The notes below the pieces were generated by a model, which was not told where the DNA came from, ran no database searches, and saw only the letters and a list, made by a program, of their open reading frames with translations. From Fibrobacteria bacterium (GTDB lineage: Bacteria; Fibrobacterota; Fibrobacteria; UBA11236), in contig JANYDA010000048.1 in assembly GCA_025360005.1 (NCBI GenBank), forward strand, positions 1 through 64,000: a DNA stretch of 64,000 nucleotides. The letters are read 5' to 3'. The first letter of the stretch is position 1. Each line of letters begins with the position of its first letter. This document shows positions 18,242 to 26,948 of this stretch, one piece after another. The translations under genes were made by a program, and so were the position numbers.

Positions 18242-19396
18242 ATGGAGCCCCGTCTAGACATCGAGAGCGTCCAAAAGGGTTCTCGCCGGGATGAAGGGCG
18301 TTTCTTTGCGCTTTCCGATTTCAAATTGGAAGACTTCTTTTTTAAGTATGAGCATTCACCGGGGTTGATCAATCTCGCCTCCAGTGACGTGCAGCCTTGG
18401 TCTTGGCGTGAGCTGGCACGGAAATGCCCCAGGCTTTCCGGATGTCTGAAGCAGATGGACTTCAGGTACCCCGATATTGCCGGAGCCCTTCTTAAGCCAA
18501 TGCAAAAAGCATTACGCCTTCCTCCTGGAAAAAAAGTCTTTCCAACCAACGGCGCCGAAGAATCCCTGTTCCTGGTTCTTGGGGCCTTACGCAACCGGTA
18601 CAAATCCGGGCCCCTGATTTCTTTTCCGGAACTAGGGTTCGGATCTTATGCGGGCATTTCCCGATATCTAGGATTCAAAGTATCGACTATCAAATGCGAT
18701 CCAACTAACGATTGGAGGATTTCTGAGGAGGCCCTTTTCAATGCTTGCGCTAAATCCAGGATAGTGGCTATTGCCAACCCCAATAATCCGACCGGGGCAA
18801 TAATCCCGAAGGAAACCTTAAGGCAGGCGGCAAAAATCCTGGCGAAAAAAGATGGCGTGTTGTTGGTCGATGAAGTTTTCGCTATGCCTGGAGAATATGA
18901 TTCTGTGGCTGCTCTCGGAGAAAATGTGGTTGTCGTAGGAAGCCTGTCCAAAGTTTACGGGCTTCCCGGGATACGGCTGGGCTGGACGTTAGCGGAACCT
19001 GGCTTGATTGCGACGATGCAAACCCTGCAGCAATATACCACTCTTTCCTTGAATTCCTTTTCCGTAGTCGCAGGAACCCATATCATGAATAATCTGAGAA
19101 CATTCACAAGACAAGAAGACGTGGGCATTAACAGACGGTACCTAATCAATTGGTGCCATACCGTGAGCGCAATCAGGTTAATCGATCCGGAAGCCGGAAC
19201 CACGGCCGTCCTGCAGATCGAATCCAAATTGTCAGAGGATCGCTTGTTTCGGAATTTCAAGAGTAAGGGCGTACTGCTGGTTCCCGGATCGAAATGCTTC
19301 GGCTTCTCTGGAAAAAAACCGTGGTTCCGCTTGGGCTATGGGGGCAATCACAGATCGCTTGCCAAAGGTCTGGAAATTCTCGGTAACATACTCTAA
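18242..19396 (+). CDS. PLP-dependent enzyme, class I/II aminotransferase fold, capreomycidine-synthase-like
   Basis: The protein is 384 aa. The PLP lysine is Lys237 in GSLSKVYGLPGIRLGW. Asn182 lies in NPNNPTG, Asp210 in LLVDEVF, and Arg245 follows, so the active site looks intact. From memory of VioD (capreomycidine synthase), several segments correspond: an early LxxF/W plus SS-V...-WRELA segment, GxEESLFLVL, the SLSKVYGLPGIR loop, YTTLSLN and VLLVPGSKCFGF. VioD-type enzymes use a beta-hydroxylated amino acid for beta-replacement or cyclisation. An Fe(II)/2OG oxygenase gene two places downstream would fit that chemistry. AAAGGT lies 7 nt before the ATG. Generic histidinol-phosphate-type transaminase activity is the alternative. 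Confidence 0.75.
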   Translation: MEPRLDIESVQKGSRRDEGRFFALSDFKLEDFFFKYEHSPGLINLASSDVQPWSWRELARKCPRLSGCLKQMDFRYPDIAGALLKPMQKALRLPPGKKVFPTNGAEESLFLVLGALRNRYKSGPLISFPELGFGSYAGISRYLGFKVSTIKCDPTNDWRISEEALFNACAKSRIVAIANPNNPTGAIIPKETLRQAAKILAKKDGVLLVDEVFAMPGEYDSVAALGENVVVVGSLSKVYGLPGIRLGWTLAEPGLIATMQTLQQYTTLSLNSFSVVAGTHIMNNLRTFTRQEDVGINRRYLINWCHTVSAIRLIDPEAGTTAVLQIESKLSEDRLFRNFKSKGVLLVPGSKCFGFSGKKPWFRLGYGGNHRSLAKGLEILGNIL

Positions 19397-19448
19397 GCCA
19401 TTTTCAGGTAGACGGGCTTTCGCGTCCAATCCACCGGAAGGGTCTCAC

Positions 19449-21227
19449 ATGAAAAAGAGAATTAGTCTTTCGGATTTTTCGGGAGAATACCCCAGGAGCT
19501 ATCGAAAATTATCTCTTCCTCATATTGCCGGTTGTTGCCTGATCGATGCCCTGGAATTCCTCCGAACGGATCCACGCTGGCCTTCGCGATTCAGCTCTTT
19601 GACCATCGCGCACGCGGTAAGGCTGACTTGGACTTGTCTTGGAGACTTAAAAAACCGCAAGGTGGACGCTTGTTTCAAGGAACGCATAGGCCTCGCCGGC
19701 GCACTTCTGTTAGACAATAGCAACGAAATGATCCCGCATTTCGGATACGATTTTTGGGACTGGGCCTATATTCTGGAAGCGATCACGACCACCAGGGACG
19801 AGTTAAAATCCGAGCGAGCCCGTGACTTGGACTATGATCTCCGGCAATTTTACCGGGAGGTCCGGCAAAGATTGGACCTTCCCCAAGGCTTATCGCTTTC
19901 GCTTGGCACGTCAAAGGAGTGGTATGGTCCTGCAACCTATTCCGCAGCGTATCGATTGATCGAACAGGAGACCGCATCACTCCAGAGCGAAACGGATTTC
20001 CACGAGGTTTTGGGAAAGCTTAAAGAACGATCCCTACGACTTGTCGCGGATCAAAAATTAGCCGGGATGAAAACATACCCACATTTCCTGGAATGGCACT
20101 ACGGCCAGGTTGTCGCCCAGTTTCCCCGAGATGCCGGAGCCCAAAATGACCTGATAAAGGTTTCGGCGAGCCTCACCGATCTGGAGGAGGAGCAGCAAGT
20201 TTATGCGCTTGCCAGAATTCTTCAGGGTTCCGCCGCAATGGGCGACGCAAGGAATTTCAATGAGGCTTTGATTCATCTTAATAAATGCAGAAACCTGGAT
20301 AGGCCTTTCGGGACAGGCGTTTTCGGGGACGACGTAAAGGCGTCGCTCAACGTATTGGAGGGCATCTGGGCAAATATCAAAGAGCAGGAAAGAGGGATTA
20401 TCAATGCGATGCTGGATGAGTATTTATCCACAATCAAACGAGCCAATCAGATTGGCGTTCTGGTGGCCATTGATACTGAATACGAAGCCTTTATCCAAAA
20501 ATACACGAGTGAAGGGGCGAAAATCGCCAGGCAGAAGAATGGATTGGTAAAGATCGAGACGCGGGAGTACAGCATAGTCCTTGCAAAGGCCAAAGCCCTT
20601 TTGGGGGCAGTCGATGCGACCCGGGATTTGGTTCAAGAAAACGTTGGGGCGATTATCTTGGTGGGGGTTGCAGGGTCCCTTGCGAAAATAGAGGCTGCTG
20701 CGGACGGGAAGGAGACTATCCATGGACCCAAAAAGGGCGATGTGGTTGTCGGAGCCGCTTTTGTGGCTCATGACATCCGGAAAAAATTGCGTGACAACGC
20801 ATTGAACGTGCCCGTGCCTTTCAAGGAGTTTGAATTCTCAATCTTGCCCAGTGATCCTTTCCTATTCATATCAGGCTGCGCGGCGGCCCGTGAAAAAGGA
20901 GATTTTGAAGTTCATTTCGGTACCATCGTCACCAAGAACGGAATCGTAGATATTGAAGAAGGAAAGCTGGAGGTGCTGAAGGATTTTCCGGCTGGACTCG
21001 CGGTGGCAGAAGAAGGATTCCCGATGGCTCTCTATGCCTTTTTCTGTAAAGTTCCCTGTTTGGAAATTCGGGGCATTTCCGATTATGCCCAGGGAGATAA
21101 ACAGGAACAAAAGACCGACAAGAAAATGGAGAAGCGCGAGCAGCGCACTGCGGCTAAGAATGCGGCTTCCCTGGTTTATAAAATGCTCGAAAAAATCAGC
21201 AAGGACCTTTTTACCTTCGACCCCTGA
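19449..21227 (+). CDS. Protein with unknown helical N-terminal half and nucleoside-phosphorylase-type C-terminal domain
   Basis: The protein is 592 aa. Residues about 1-330 look all-helical (FGYDFWDWAYILEAI, then many amphipathic stretches) and match no family I can name. Residues about 333-585 fit the PNP/MTAN nucleosidase fold: VLVAIDTEYEAF, IILVGVAGSL, GDVVVGAAFVAHDI, FGTIVTKNGIVD, AVAEEGFPMALYAFF, and LEIRGISDYAQGDK with the catalytic-type Asp of the R-ISD motif. Such domains cleave N-glycosidic bonds of nucleosides or nucleotides; some are immune effectors that destroy ATP, others are metabolic. GGAAGGG lies 6 nt before the ATG. It sits between the PLP enzyme and the oxygenase on the same strand. 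Confidence 0.72.
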   Translation: MKKRISLSDFSGEYPRSYRKLSLPHIAGCCLIDALEFLRTDPRWPSRFSSLTIAHAVRLTWTCLGDLKNRKVDACFKERIGLAGALLLDNSNEMIPHFGYDFWDWAYILEAITTTRDELKSERARDLDYDLRQFYREVRQRLDLPQGLSLSLGTSKEWYGPATYSAAYRLIEQETASLQSETDFHEVLGKLKERSLRLVADQKLAGMKTYPHFLEWHYGQVVAQFPRDAGAQNDLIKVSASLTDLEEEQQVYALARILQGSAAMGDARNFNEALIHLNKCRNLDRPFGTGVFGDDVKASLNVLEGIWANIKEQERGIINAMLDEYLSTIKRANQIGVLVAIDTEYEAFIQKYTSEGAKIARQKNGLVKIETREYSIVLAKAKALLGAVDATRDLVQENVGAIILVGVAGSLAKIEAAADGKETIHGPKKGDVVVGAAFVAHDIRKKLRDNALNVPVPFKEFEFSILPSDPFLFISGCAAAREKGDFEVHFGTIVTKNGIVDIEEGKLEVLKDFPAGLAVAEEGFPMALYAFFCKVPCLEIRGISDYAQGDKQEQKTDKKMEKREQRTAAKNAASLVYKMLEKISKDLFTFDP

Positions 21228-21255
21228 AATCGAATCTCAATGAAAAGGAATCGGG

Positions 21256-22101
21256 ATGAATTCCGGAGACAGTATTTTTGCGCGGATTAAACCGGCCGCA
21301 ACGCCATGCGTTACCGAAAAGGAAAAATGGTTTACTTGGTCGCCCCGGTTTCGAAGAGCCATTACCCAGGCAAAAGAGGAAATTGGCCCGGTTGTTCCGG
21401 GCCTCAAAGCCATCACGGGCTTCTTGGAGTATAACAACACTTACGATCTTCATGGATCGAAAAAAGGAATACGAAGCGCTTTAGATGTTTTCAAGCCTTT
21501 TGCAATTGACTTATACAACCTTGAAGTAGATGATGGAATATTTCTTTTTGACAGATTGATAGACGAGAAAATATCGGGTTCCGATTTGGGGCTGACTTTG
21601 ACCCTACTACGGAAATCCATAGTGAATACGATGGGGGGGCAAATGGAGGCCTTGTACACCCCTTTGACCGAGTCCACCAAGGGAGATTTTCCCTTGCATT
21701 GCGACTTGTATATACCAACGCGACTTTTCAATATCTATGAGGACGTGGCTCGAGATGGCTCGGGGGCCTCCATTTTCCTCCCCATGGACGTGTTTAACGA
21801 AAGAGTTCTCTCCCGCCTCGATACTATGCCCATCAGAATACGGCGGAAACTGTGTTCGTTACTTGGAGCACGCAGCGCCAAGGATCGGTATAGTATTTTT
21901 TTTGATTTGATAAATAGTCCGATGAATCCGTGGTTCAGGCAGTTAAAGCGATTGATGAACCCACTCGCTTTTAAACACAAGTTCGAGATAGGTCAAGGTT
22001 ATTTGCTGCATGACCGGAGATGGCTGCATGGGCGGACAAAACCAAATGGGCATTTTACCATAAAAAGGGTTCATCGCCTGGTTTACAATTCAAAAGCTTA
22101 A
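21256..22101 (+). CDS. Fe(II)/2-oxoglutarate-dependent oxygenase of the TauD/clavaminate-synthase type
   Basis: The protein is 281 aa. A facial triad is visible: His148-x-Asp150 in FPLHCDLYI and His258 in DRRWLHGR. Arg271 or Arg274 is placed to bind the 2-oxoglutarate carboxylate. The segment GYLLHDRRWLHGRT resembles the closing DNRRxxHGR motif of VioC-like arginine hydroxylases, and DGSGASIFLPM matches the strand after HxD. These features point to C-H hydroxylation of an amino-acid-like substrate. AAAAGGA (21242-21248) precedes the ATG. Base composition is clearly AT-rich (bases 21481-21540 have only 19 G/C of 60), unlike the flanking genes. The substrate is unknown. Confidence 0.72.
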   Translation: MNSGDSIFARIKPAATPCVTEKEKWFTWSPRFRRAITQAKEEIGPVVPGLKAITGFLEYNNTYDLHGSKKGIRSALDVFKPFAIDLYNLEVDDGIFLFDRLIDEKISGSDLGLTLTLLRKSIVNTMGGQMEALYTPLTESTKGDFPLHCDLYIPTRLFNIYEDVARDGSGASIFLPMDVFNERVLSRLDTMPIRIRRKLCSLLGARSAKDRYSIFFDLINSPMNPWFRQLKRLMNPLAFKHKFEIGQGYLLHDRRWLHGRTKPNGHFTIKRVHRLVYNSKA

Positions 22102-22154
22102 TACCCGAAGAGGAGTGATCTTCGCTATGTCTCCCCAGGGAGAGTCCTGAATGA

Positions 22155-22231
22155 TGGTGCACCCTGAGGGATTCGAACCCCCAACCCTTGGCTTCGAAGG
22201 CCAGTACTCTATCCAGTTGAGCTAAGGGTGC
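22155..22231 (-). tRNA. tRNA-Arg (anticodon UCG)
   Basis: On the minus strand the acceptor stem GCACCCT pairs with AGGGTGC followed by ACCA. The anticodon stem CTGGC/GCCAA (with one mismatch) holds the loop CTTCGAA, giving anticodon TCG. The T arm GGGGGTTCGAATCCCTC is typical. The first ten nucleotides overlap the end of the upstream lipoprotein gene. The 3' end faces the AT-rich three-gene cluster. Confidence 0.95.
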
Positions 22232-22767
22232 CCGTTCTCGTCGATCAGCTCCAGCAGGAAGAATCCCACCTTGGCTTCCGGATCCCGGTTCTTCACCGGC
22301 GTCAGATCGTAGGTATAGCGGCCCGGAGCCAGGGGGGTCTCGCCCGTGAAGTCTATGGGTTGGCAAAAGTACTCTTTACCGCCGGACTTGGCCTGGATGA
22401 ACGCGTAGCGGTAGGCGCTGTCCACGGCGAAGTAGGTTGAATAGCCGCCCGGGCGGATGAAGGCGAAATGCGCCGAATCATGGGGCAGGCGGACCGTCAC
22501 CTCTTCCAGGGCCAGGGAATCGGAACGGTTATGGAGCCGGAGAAATACCTTGGTGTCCATGGGCGCGTGGTTTTGCGCGCTCGGGGATGGGGCGGACGAA
22601 TCTCCGGCCGCCGCTGCGGGGGCTGCAGCCGGCGGAGGCAGAAAGGCTTTCCGCTCAAGATTGGAAGGGCCGCAGGCCAGCAAAGCCAGGCTCAGAGCCA
22701 GGGCGGAAAGCCGGAGCGATTTAGAGGCTAAGGGGAGCCCTTTGGGCCGCGCCCGCGATTCCGCCAT
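22222..22767 (-). CDS. Lipoprotein of unknown function
   Basis: The protein is 181 aa. A signal sequence with lipobox LALLACG (Cys about 32) is followed by an Ala/Pro/Ser-rich linker, then a beta-rich domain (TKVFLRLHNRSDSLALEEVTV, PGRYTYDLTPVKNR). The start codon ATG at 22767 overlaps the TGA stop of the upstream MORN-type lipoprotein gene (TGATG), so the two are translationally coupled. The stop TAG lies inside the tRNA-Arg gene, so the lipoprotein mRNA and tRNA share ten nucleotides and need RNA processing. No family recognised; location is a lipid-anchored envelope protein. Confidence 0.75.
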   Translation of the reverse strand: MAESRARPKGLPLASKSLRLSALALSLALLACGPSNLERKAFLPPPAAAPAAAAGDSSAPSPSAQNHAPMDTKVFLRLHNRSDSLALEEVTVRLPHDSAHFAFIRPGGYSTYFAVDSAYRYAFIQAKSGGKEYFCQPIDFTGETPLAPGRYTYDLTPVKNRDPEAKVGFFLLELIDENGHP

Positions 22768-24110
22768 CAAGGCGAGGCCTTGCCCGTATCCGACGGCTTC
22801 GCTTGGCCGGCGGGTACGGTCCTGCCCGCCGGGGCGCCGCCCTCAGGTACCGCATTTGTTACGGTACCCTTGGTGATACCCTGGGTATTGATCCTGCCGG
22901 CCAATCCCTTGGGGATCCTGCCCGTGGAGGGAAACCCATGCTCATAGGTCTGGGTCCGCTGCAGCTTGCCCTGCTCGTCGTAAAAAGAGCGTTCCCCGTG
23001 CAAGGCGCCGTCCAGGAAATGCGAAACCTCCTTGAGTGCGCCGTTCTCCCACCAGTCTTTCCACTCGCCCGCCCGGTGCCCGTTCTCGAACACGCCGTTC
23101 GCCATGGGTTTGCCGTTGGGATGCCACTTGAACATGCTCACCGGCTTGCCGTTGGCGTAGATCAATAAGGAGCGCTTGCCGCCTTGCGGCCAATAGGCCC
23201 AGCTCTCGCCGTCCGGTTGGCCCGCGAGGAAATGCCGGCTTTCGATCAAACGGCCCAGGCTGTCGTATGCCAGCCGCTCGCCCGTGCCGGAATCGAAATG
23301 CGCGCGTTCCCGAAGGCGGCCCGCCTCATCCCAGGCATAGGCGCTGTCCTGATCCATCCCTCCCGCGAAGCCTCTCACCGATGCCTTGGCGCCGCCGGAA
23401 TAGAACGTCTCCCAGGTCCCGTCCTTGCGGCCTTGCGCGTCGAACGCCCCGCGTTCCACCACGGTTCCGTCGGGATCCTTTTTCGCGTAAGCGCCCATGG
23501 GGACGCCTCGTTCGCATCGGTAGTCTTCCTTGACGGTCTTGTTGGCATGATAGGAAAGGTAGCGGCCTTCCGCGTTGGCCTCGAAACAAGAGTTTTCGCT
23601 GACGGGCTCGCCCTTGGGCGTCCATTCCTTCCAGGTCCCGGTTTCCTTGCCGGCTGCGTATTCGCCCTGGGACTTGAGCGCGCCGTTCTCCCAGAAATTG
23701 TTCCACGGGCCCGCTTGTTGGCCGTTGGCGTAACGGCCTTTGGAAGCCAGCGTGAACTGGTTGAAGTAGACCTCCCAATCGCCTTCCTTCTTACCGTCCC
23801 GGTATTCGCCTTGGGATTTCTTCTGGCCGTTGTACCAGAAATCCTGGTAGCGGCCGTGGAGTTCGCCGTGGCGGTATTGGGCTTCCGACTCGGTATGCCC
23901 ATTGAAATAGAACTTCTGTTCGCGGGTGAGATTTCCGGGATTGGCGCCCCCCCAAATGCCGTAGGTACGGATGACCTTGGGTTTTCCGTTGGGATACTTG
24001 GCTTCGATCCGTTCCTTACCGCAACCGCTGAAGCAACCCGCGCAGATGAACAAAACCACGCTGGGGATAAGCCGGATGGGCGCGCTGGGCATGGGGCGGC
24101 GGTGTTTCAT
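22767..24110 (-). CDS. MORN-like repeat lipoprotein (YwqK-type repeats)
   Basis: The protein is 447 aa. It starts with a lipoprotein signal (SVVLFICAGCFSGC). More than ten repeats of about 23 residues follow, with the pattern YxNGxxxxxGxYxxGxxxGxWxxYxxxG, for example GEYRDGKKEGDWEVYFNQ and WWENGALKEVSHFLDGALHG. A low-complexity Gly/Pro/Ala tail ends the protein. This repeat family is found in bacterial surface and YwqK-like proteins and usually mediates binding. I use the ATG at 24110; a TTG at 24119 is also possible. It is coupled to the lipoprotein gene downstream by a 1-nt stop/start overlap. Confidence 0.85.
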   Translation of the reverse strand: MKHRRPMPSAPIRLIPSVVLFICAGCFSGCGKERIEAKYPNGKPKVIRTYGIWGGANPGNLTREQKFYFNGHTESEAQYRHGELHGRYQDFWYNGQKKSQGEYRDGKKEGDWEVYFNQFTLASKGRYANGQQAGPWNNFWENGALKSQGEYAAGKETGTWKEWTPKGEPVSENSCFEANAEGRYLSYHANKTVKEDYRCERGVPMGAYAKKDPDGTVVERGAFDAQGRKDGTWETFYSGGAKASVRGFAGGMDQDSAYAWDEAGRLRERAHFDSGTGERLAYDSLGRLIESRHFLAGQPDGESWAYWPQGGKRSLLIYANGKPVSMFKWHPNGKPMANGVFENGHRAGEWKDWWENGALKEVSHFLDGALHGERSFYDEQGKLQRTQTYEHGFPSTGRIPKGLAGRINTQGITKGTVTNAVPEGGAPAGRTVPAGQAKPSDTGKASP

Positions 24111-24265
24111 GGCGGACAAAATATGCCTTTTTTGCGGCCGCGCGTTCCGGGGCGCCCTCAGAAACGCGAGTCCAGAAATAGGGAATCATTCCCGGCCTCA
24201 AAGTCGACGAATTTTCAAACGAGGTGGATCCATACTGTCGGGAAATTGCCTACTATCCAAGTCCT

Positions 24266-25444
24266 ATGATGCAGTTGCAATCCCAATCGAAGCCCGGTGA
24301 AACCGATGTCCTTGAGAACGTCAAGGCCCCCAGCCTGGCCGGGGACGGCCTGCCCTTGGTCCACGGTGAAGCGTCTTTCGCGCTGGGAAACCGGGATGTG
24401 GAACTGTCCCTGACGCGCCGCGCCGGCCACCTGGGCCCCGTGCGGTTCCGCTTGGGAAAGCGTTGGGTACAGCCGTATGCCATGGCACCTTGGCTGCCGC
24501 AGGAATTGGGGAATGAATTTCCCCCCGTGCTCCGGGTTCTGCGCGGCGATTATTTCTGCCTGCCTTTCGGGGAAAGCAAAGGCATCAAGACCGTGCATGG
24601 CGAAACCGCCAACGCGATCTGGGATCTGATCGAGAACGGCACCGGCCGACTGTCGCTGGAAATGAAAGTCAAAGCGCCGGACTGCAAGGTGACCAAAACC
24701 CTCAGCATCAAGGAAGGCCAGCGCGCCGTCTACCAAGAACACCGGATCGAGGGGCTGCAGGGCCGATACAATTTCGGCCACCACGCCATCATCCAGTTCC
24801 CGGAAAAGGGCGGACCTTTCCATGTGAATACCAGCCCTTTCAGCTATGGCAGCGTGAAGCCGGACGCCTTCTCCAATCCTTTGGCCCGCGAGTACGGCGC
24901 GCTCAAGACGGGAGGGCGTTTCACCAATCTGGGCAAGGTGCCGCTCGCCAACGGCGGCTTCACCTCCCTGCAGGAATATCCCGCGCGCCAAGGCTTCGAG
25001 GATTTGATCATGGTGGCCAGCCGGGCCGGCGATTTCGCCTGGACGGCGGCCACCTTGGACGGCTATGTCTGGATTTCCCTCAAGGATCCGCGCACCCTGC
25101 CCAACACCCTGTTCTGGCATTCCAACGGCGGCCGCCATGGCGCGCCCTGGAACGGCCGCCATCTGCGCCGCTTGGGACTGGAAGAGGTGTGCGGGCATTT
25201 CTCCGATGGCCTGGAGATTTCCCGGAAGAACCTGCTCAAGGCGCAGGGAGTGACCACCACCTTGCCTTTCAAGGCCAAGGAAGCGAAATCCATCCGCGTC
25301 ATCCATCTGGTGCATTCCGTAGGCGCCGGATTCGGCAGGGTTGAGAATATCGAGCGGGCCGGCAAGGGGACCCAAATCATCGTCACCGGGGCGCATGGCA
25401 AAATCGCGCGCGTGCCCGTGGATTGGGGCTTTCTGCACGGCTGA
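24266..25444 (+). CDS. Galactose-mutarotase-like beta-sandwich protein
   Basis: The protein is 392 aa. Its pattern of long beta strands, an acidic/basic centre (GHHAIIQFPEKGGPF) and a late HSNGGRHGAPWNGRH segment is consistent with the aldose-1-epimerase/mutarotase superfamily, but I cannot place it in a named subfamily. No signal peptide, so cytosolic. The start is uncertain: ATG 24266 or 24269, or an upstream GTG at 24224. No convincing Shine-Dalgarno was found for any of them. It heads a run of carbohydrate enzymes on the same strand, which supports a role in interconverting or binding a sugar. Confidence 0.55.
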   Translation: MMQLQSQSKPGETDVLENVKAPSLAGDGLPLVHGEASFALGNRDVELSLTRRAGHLGPVRFRLGKRWVQPYAMAPWLPQELGNEFPPVLRVLRGDYFCLPFGESKGIKTVHGETANAIWDLIENGTGRLSLEMKVKAPDCKVTKTLSIKEGQRAVYQEHRIEGLQGRYNFGHHAIIQFPEKGGPFHVNTSPFSYGSVKPDAFSNPLAREYGALKTGGRFTNLGKVPLANGGFTSLQEYPARQGFEDLIMVASRAGDFAWTAATLDGYVWISLKDPRTLPNTLFWHSNGGRHGAPWNGRHLRRLGLEEVCGHFSDGLEISRKNLLKAQGVTTTLPFKAKEAKSIRVIHLVHSVGAGFGRVENIERAGKGTQIIVTGAHGKIARVPVDWGFLHG

Positions 25445-25635
25445 GGCATGGGCGCCTATCCGCTTGAGACCCGGGATTTTCCGCCTAATCCTCCGCATCC
25501 CACCGATCCCTGGGAACTACCGAAGGCGTCCAAGTCAACAATATGTGTGTGGCTCGGATAAAGGGATTTAAGCATGTTGGATACTCCCATAGGGTCCCCT
25601 TGCTGGGCGGCCTTCATCATTAGCGGAGAATCATA

Positions 25636-26892
25636 ATGGCTGAATTAGTGGCGGTACCCAAGGTGAGTAAAAAGCCCAATGTGCGGGCGGCGATCGAAGC
25701 GGGGGAGGGCATCCTCCGGTTGGCTCCGGCCTGGGTGCCCCGATCCTTCATGATCCCGGGACGCCGGATCAAATTGCATCCGGACGACATTTATGCTTTG
25801 GGCGCGCATCGCGGCGGCATCTGCGAACGCTGGTTCGCCTCGACCACGGAAGCGGGCAATGAGAACCGCCAAATCGACGAAGGCCTCAGCTACGCGGTGA
25901 GCGAAGGCGAGCGCTTCACCCTGTTGGAGGCGGTGGCCGCGGAAGGCGTCACCCTCATTGGGAAGAAGATGTGGGACAAGTACAAGCGCTGGCCCGTGTA
26001 TTCCAAATACTTCGACAACGCGGGTCCCATCGCCCATCATATGCATCAGAGCAAGGAACAGGCGGCCAAGGTGGGGCGCGAGGGGAAACCGGAAGGTTAT
26101 TACTTCCCGGCCCAGCTGAACTCCATCGGCAACAATTTCCCGCATACCTATTTCGGACTGGAACCCGGCGTCACCAAGGAAGACGTGCGCCGCTGCCTGG
26201 AGAATTGGAACAAGGGCGATAACGGCATCATCGATCTGGCCAAGGCCTACCGCCTCAAGGCCGGCACCGGCTGGCACGTTCCCGATCGCATCCTGCATGC
26301 GCCCGGATCCTTCGTGACCTACGAACCGCAATGGGGCAGCGACGTGTTCGCCTATTACCAGAGCATGGTGGAAGGCCGCCGCATCGAATGGGAACTTTTG
26401 GCCAAGGATTTCCCCGCGGACAAAGCGCATGATCTGGACTTCCTGGTGGATCAGCTGGATTGGGAGGCCAACGTGGACACCCACTTCCGCGATCACCATT
26501 TCCTGGAACCGATCAACGTAGCGGATTCCTGGACGGAAGGTTACCAAGACAAGTGGGTGGTGTACGGCAACTTCCACGGCGAACAGTTGTTCACCTCCAA
26601 GGAATTGACGCTCGACCCGGGGGTCAAGGTCACCGTTAAGGACGGCGGCGCCTACGGTCTCATCACCGTGCAGGGCGTGGGCCGCGTGAACAAGACGCGT
26701 CTGCAAAGCCCGTCCATGATCCGCTTTGGCGAGATGACCGAGGACGAAGCGTTCGTTTCGCACGAAGCGGCCGTGCGCGGGGTGAGCTACGAAAACACCG
26801 GCAGCGAACCGCTGGTGGTGCTGCGCTATTTCGGTCCGGATTCCTGCCCGGACGCACCCGACGTCGGCGCTTTCAAAAACCTCCGCAAATGA
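25636..26892 (+). CDS. Phosphomannose-isomerase-like cupin protein, copy 1
   Basis: The protein is 418 aa. Two regions match the metal site of type I phosphomannose isomerases. One is PVYSKYFDNAGPIAHHMHQ with closely spaced histidines (about 125-140). The other is GWHVPDRILHAPGSFVTYEP with QWGSD, the H-A...E-Q-x-S-D arrangement of that family. A second cupin-like half closes the protein (LTLDPGVKVTVKDGGAYGLI). It is a close paralogue of the gene at 27054; most residues are identical by eye. GGAG lies before the ATG. The likely reaction is an aldose-ketose isomerisation, but the substrate is unknown; other sugar-binding roles remain possible. Confidence 0.68.
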   Translation: MAELVAVPKVSKKPNVRAAIEAGEGILRLAPAWVPRSFMIPGRRIKLHPDDIYALGAHRGGICERWFASTTEAGNENRQIDEGLSYAVSEGERFTLLEAVAAEGVTLIGKKMWDKYKRWPVYSKYFDNAGPIAHHMHQSKEQAAKVGREGKPEGYYFPAQLNSIGNNFPHTYFGLEPGVTKEDVRRCLENWNKGDNGIIDLAKAYRLKAGTGWHVPDRILHAPGSFVTYEPQWGSDVFAYYQSMVEGRRIEWELLAKDFPADKAHDLDFLVDQLDWEANVDTHFRDHHFLEPINVADSWTEGYQDKWVVYGNFHGEQLFTSKELTLDPGVKVTVKDGGAYGLITVQGVGRVNKTRLQSPSMIRFGEMTEDEAFVSHEAAVRGVSYENTGSEPLVVLRYFGPDSCPDAPDVGAFKNLRK

Positions 26893-26948
26893 TGTAACTC
26901 GACCGGATCGGAATCCTGGAATCACAACGGTTAATCAAGTGATAAAAT

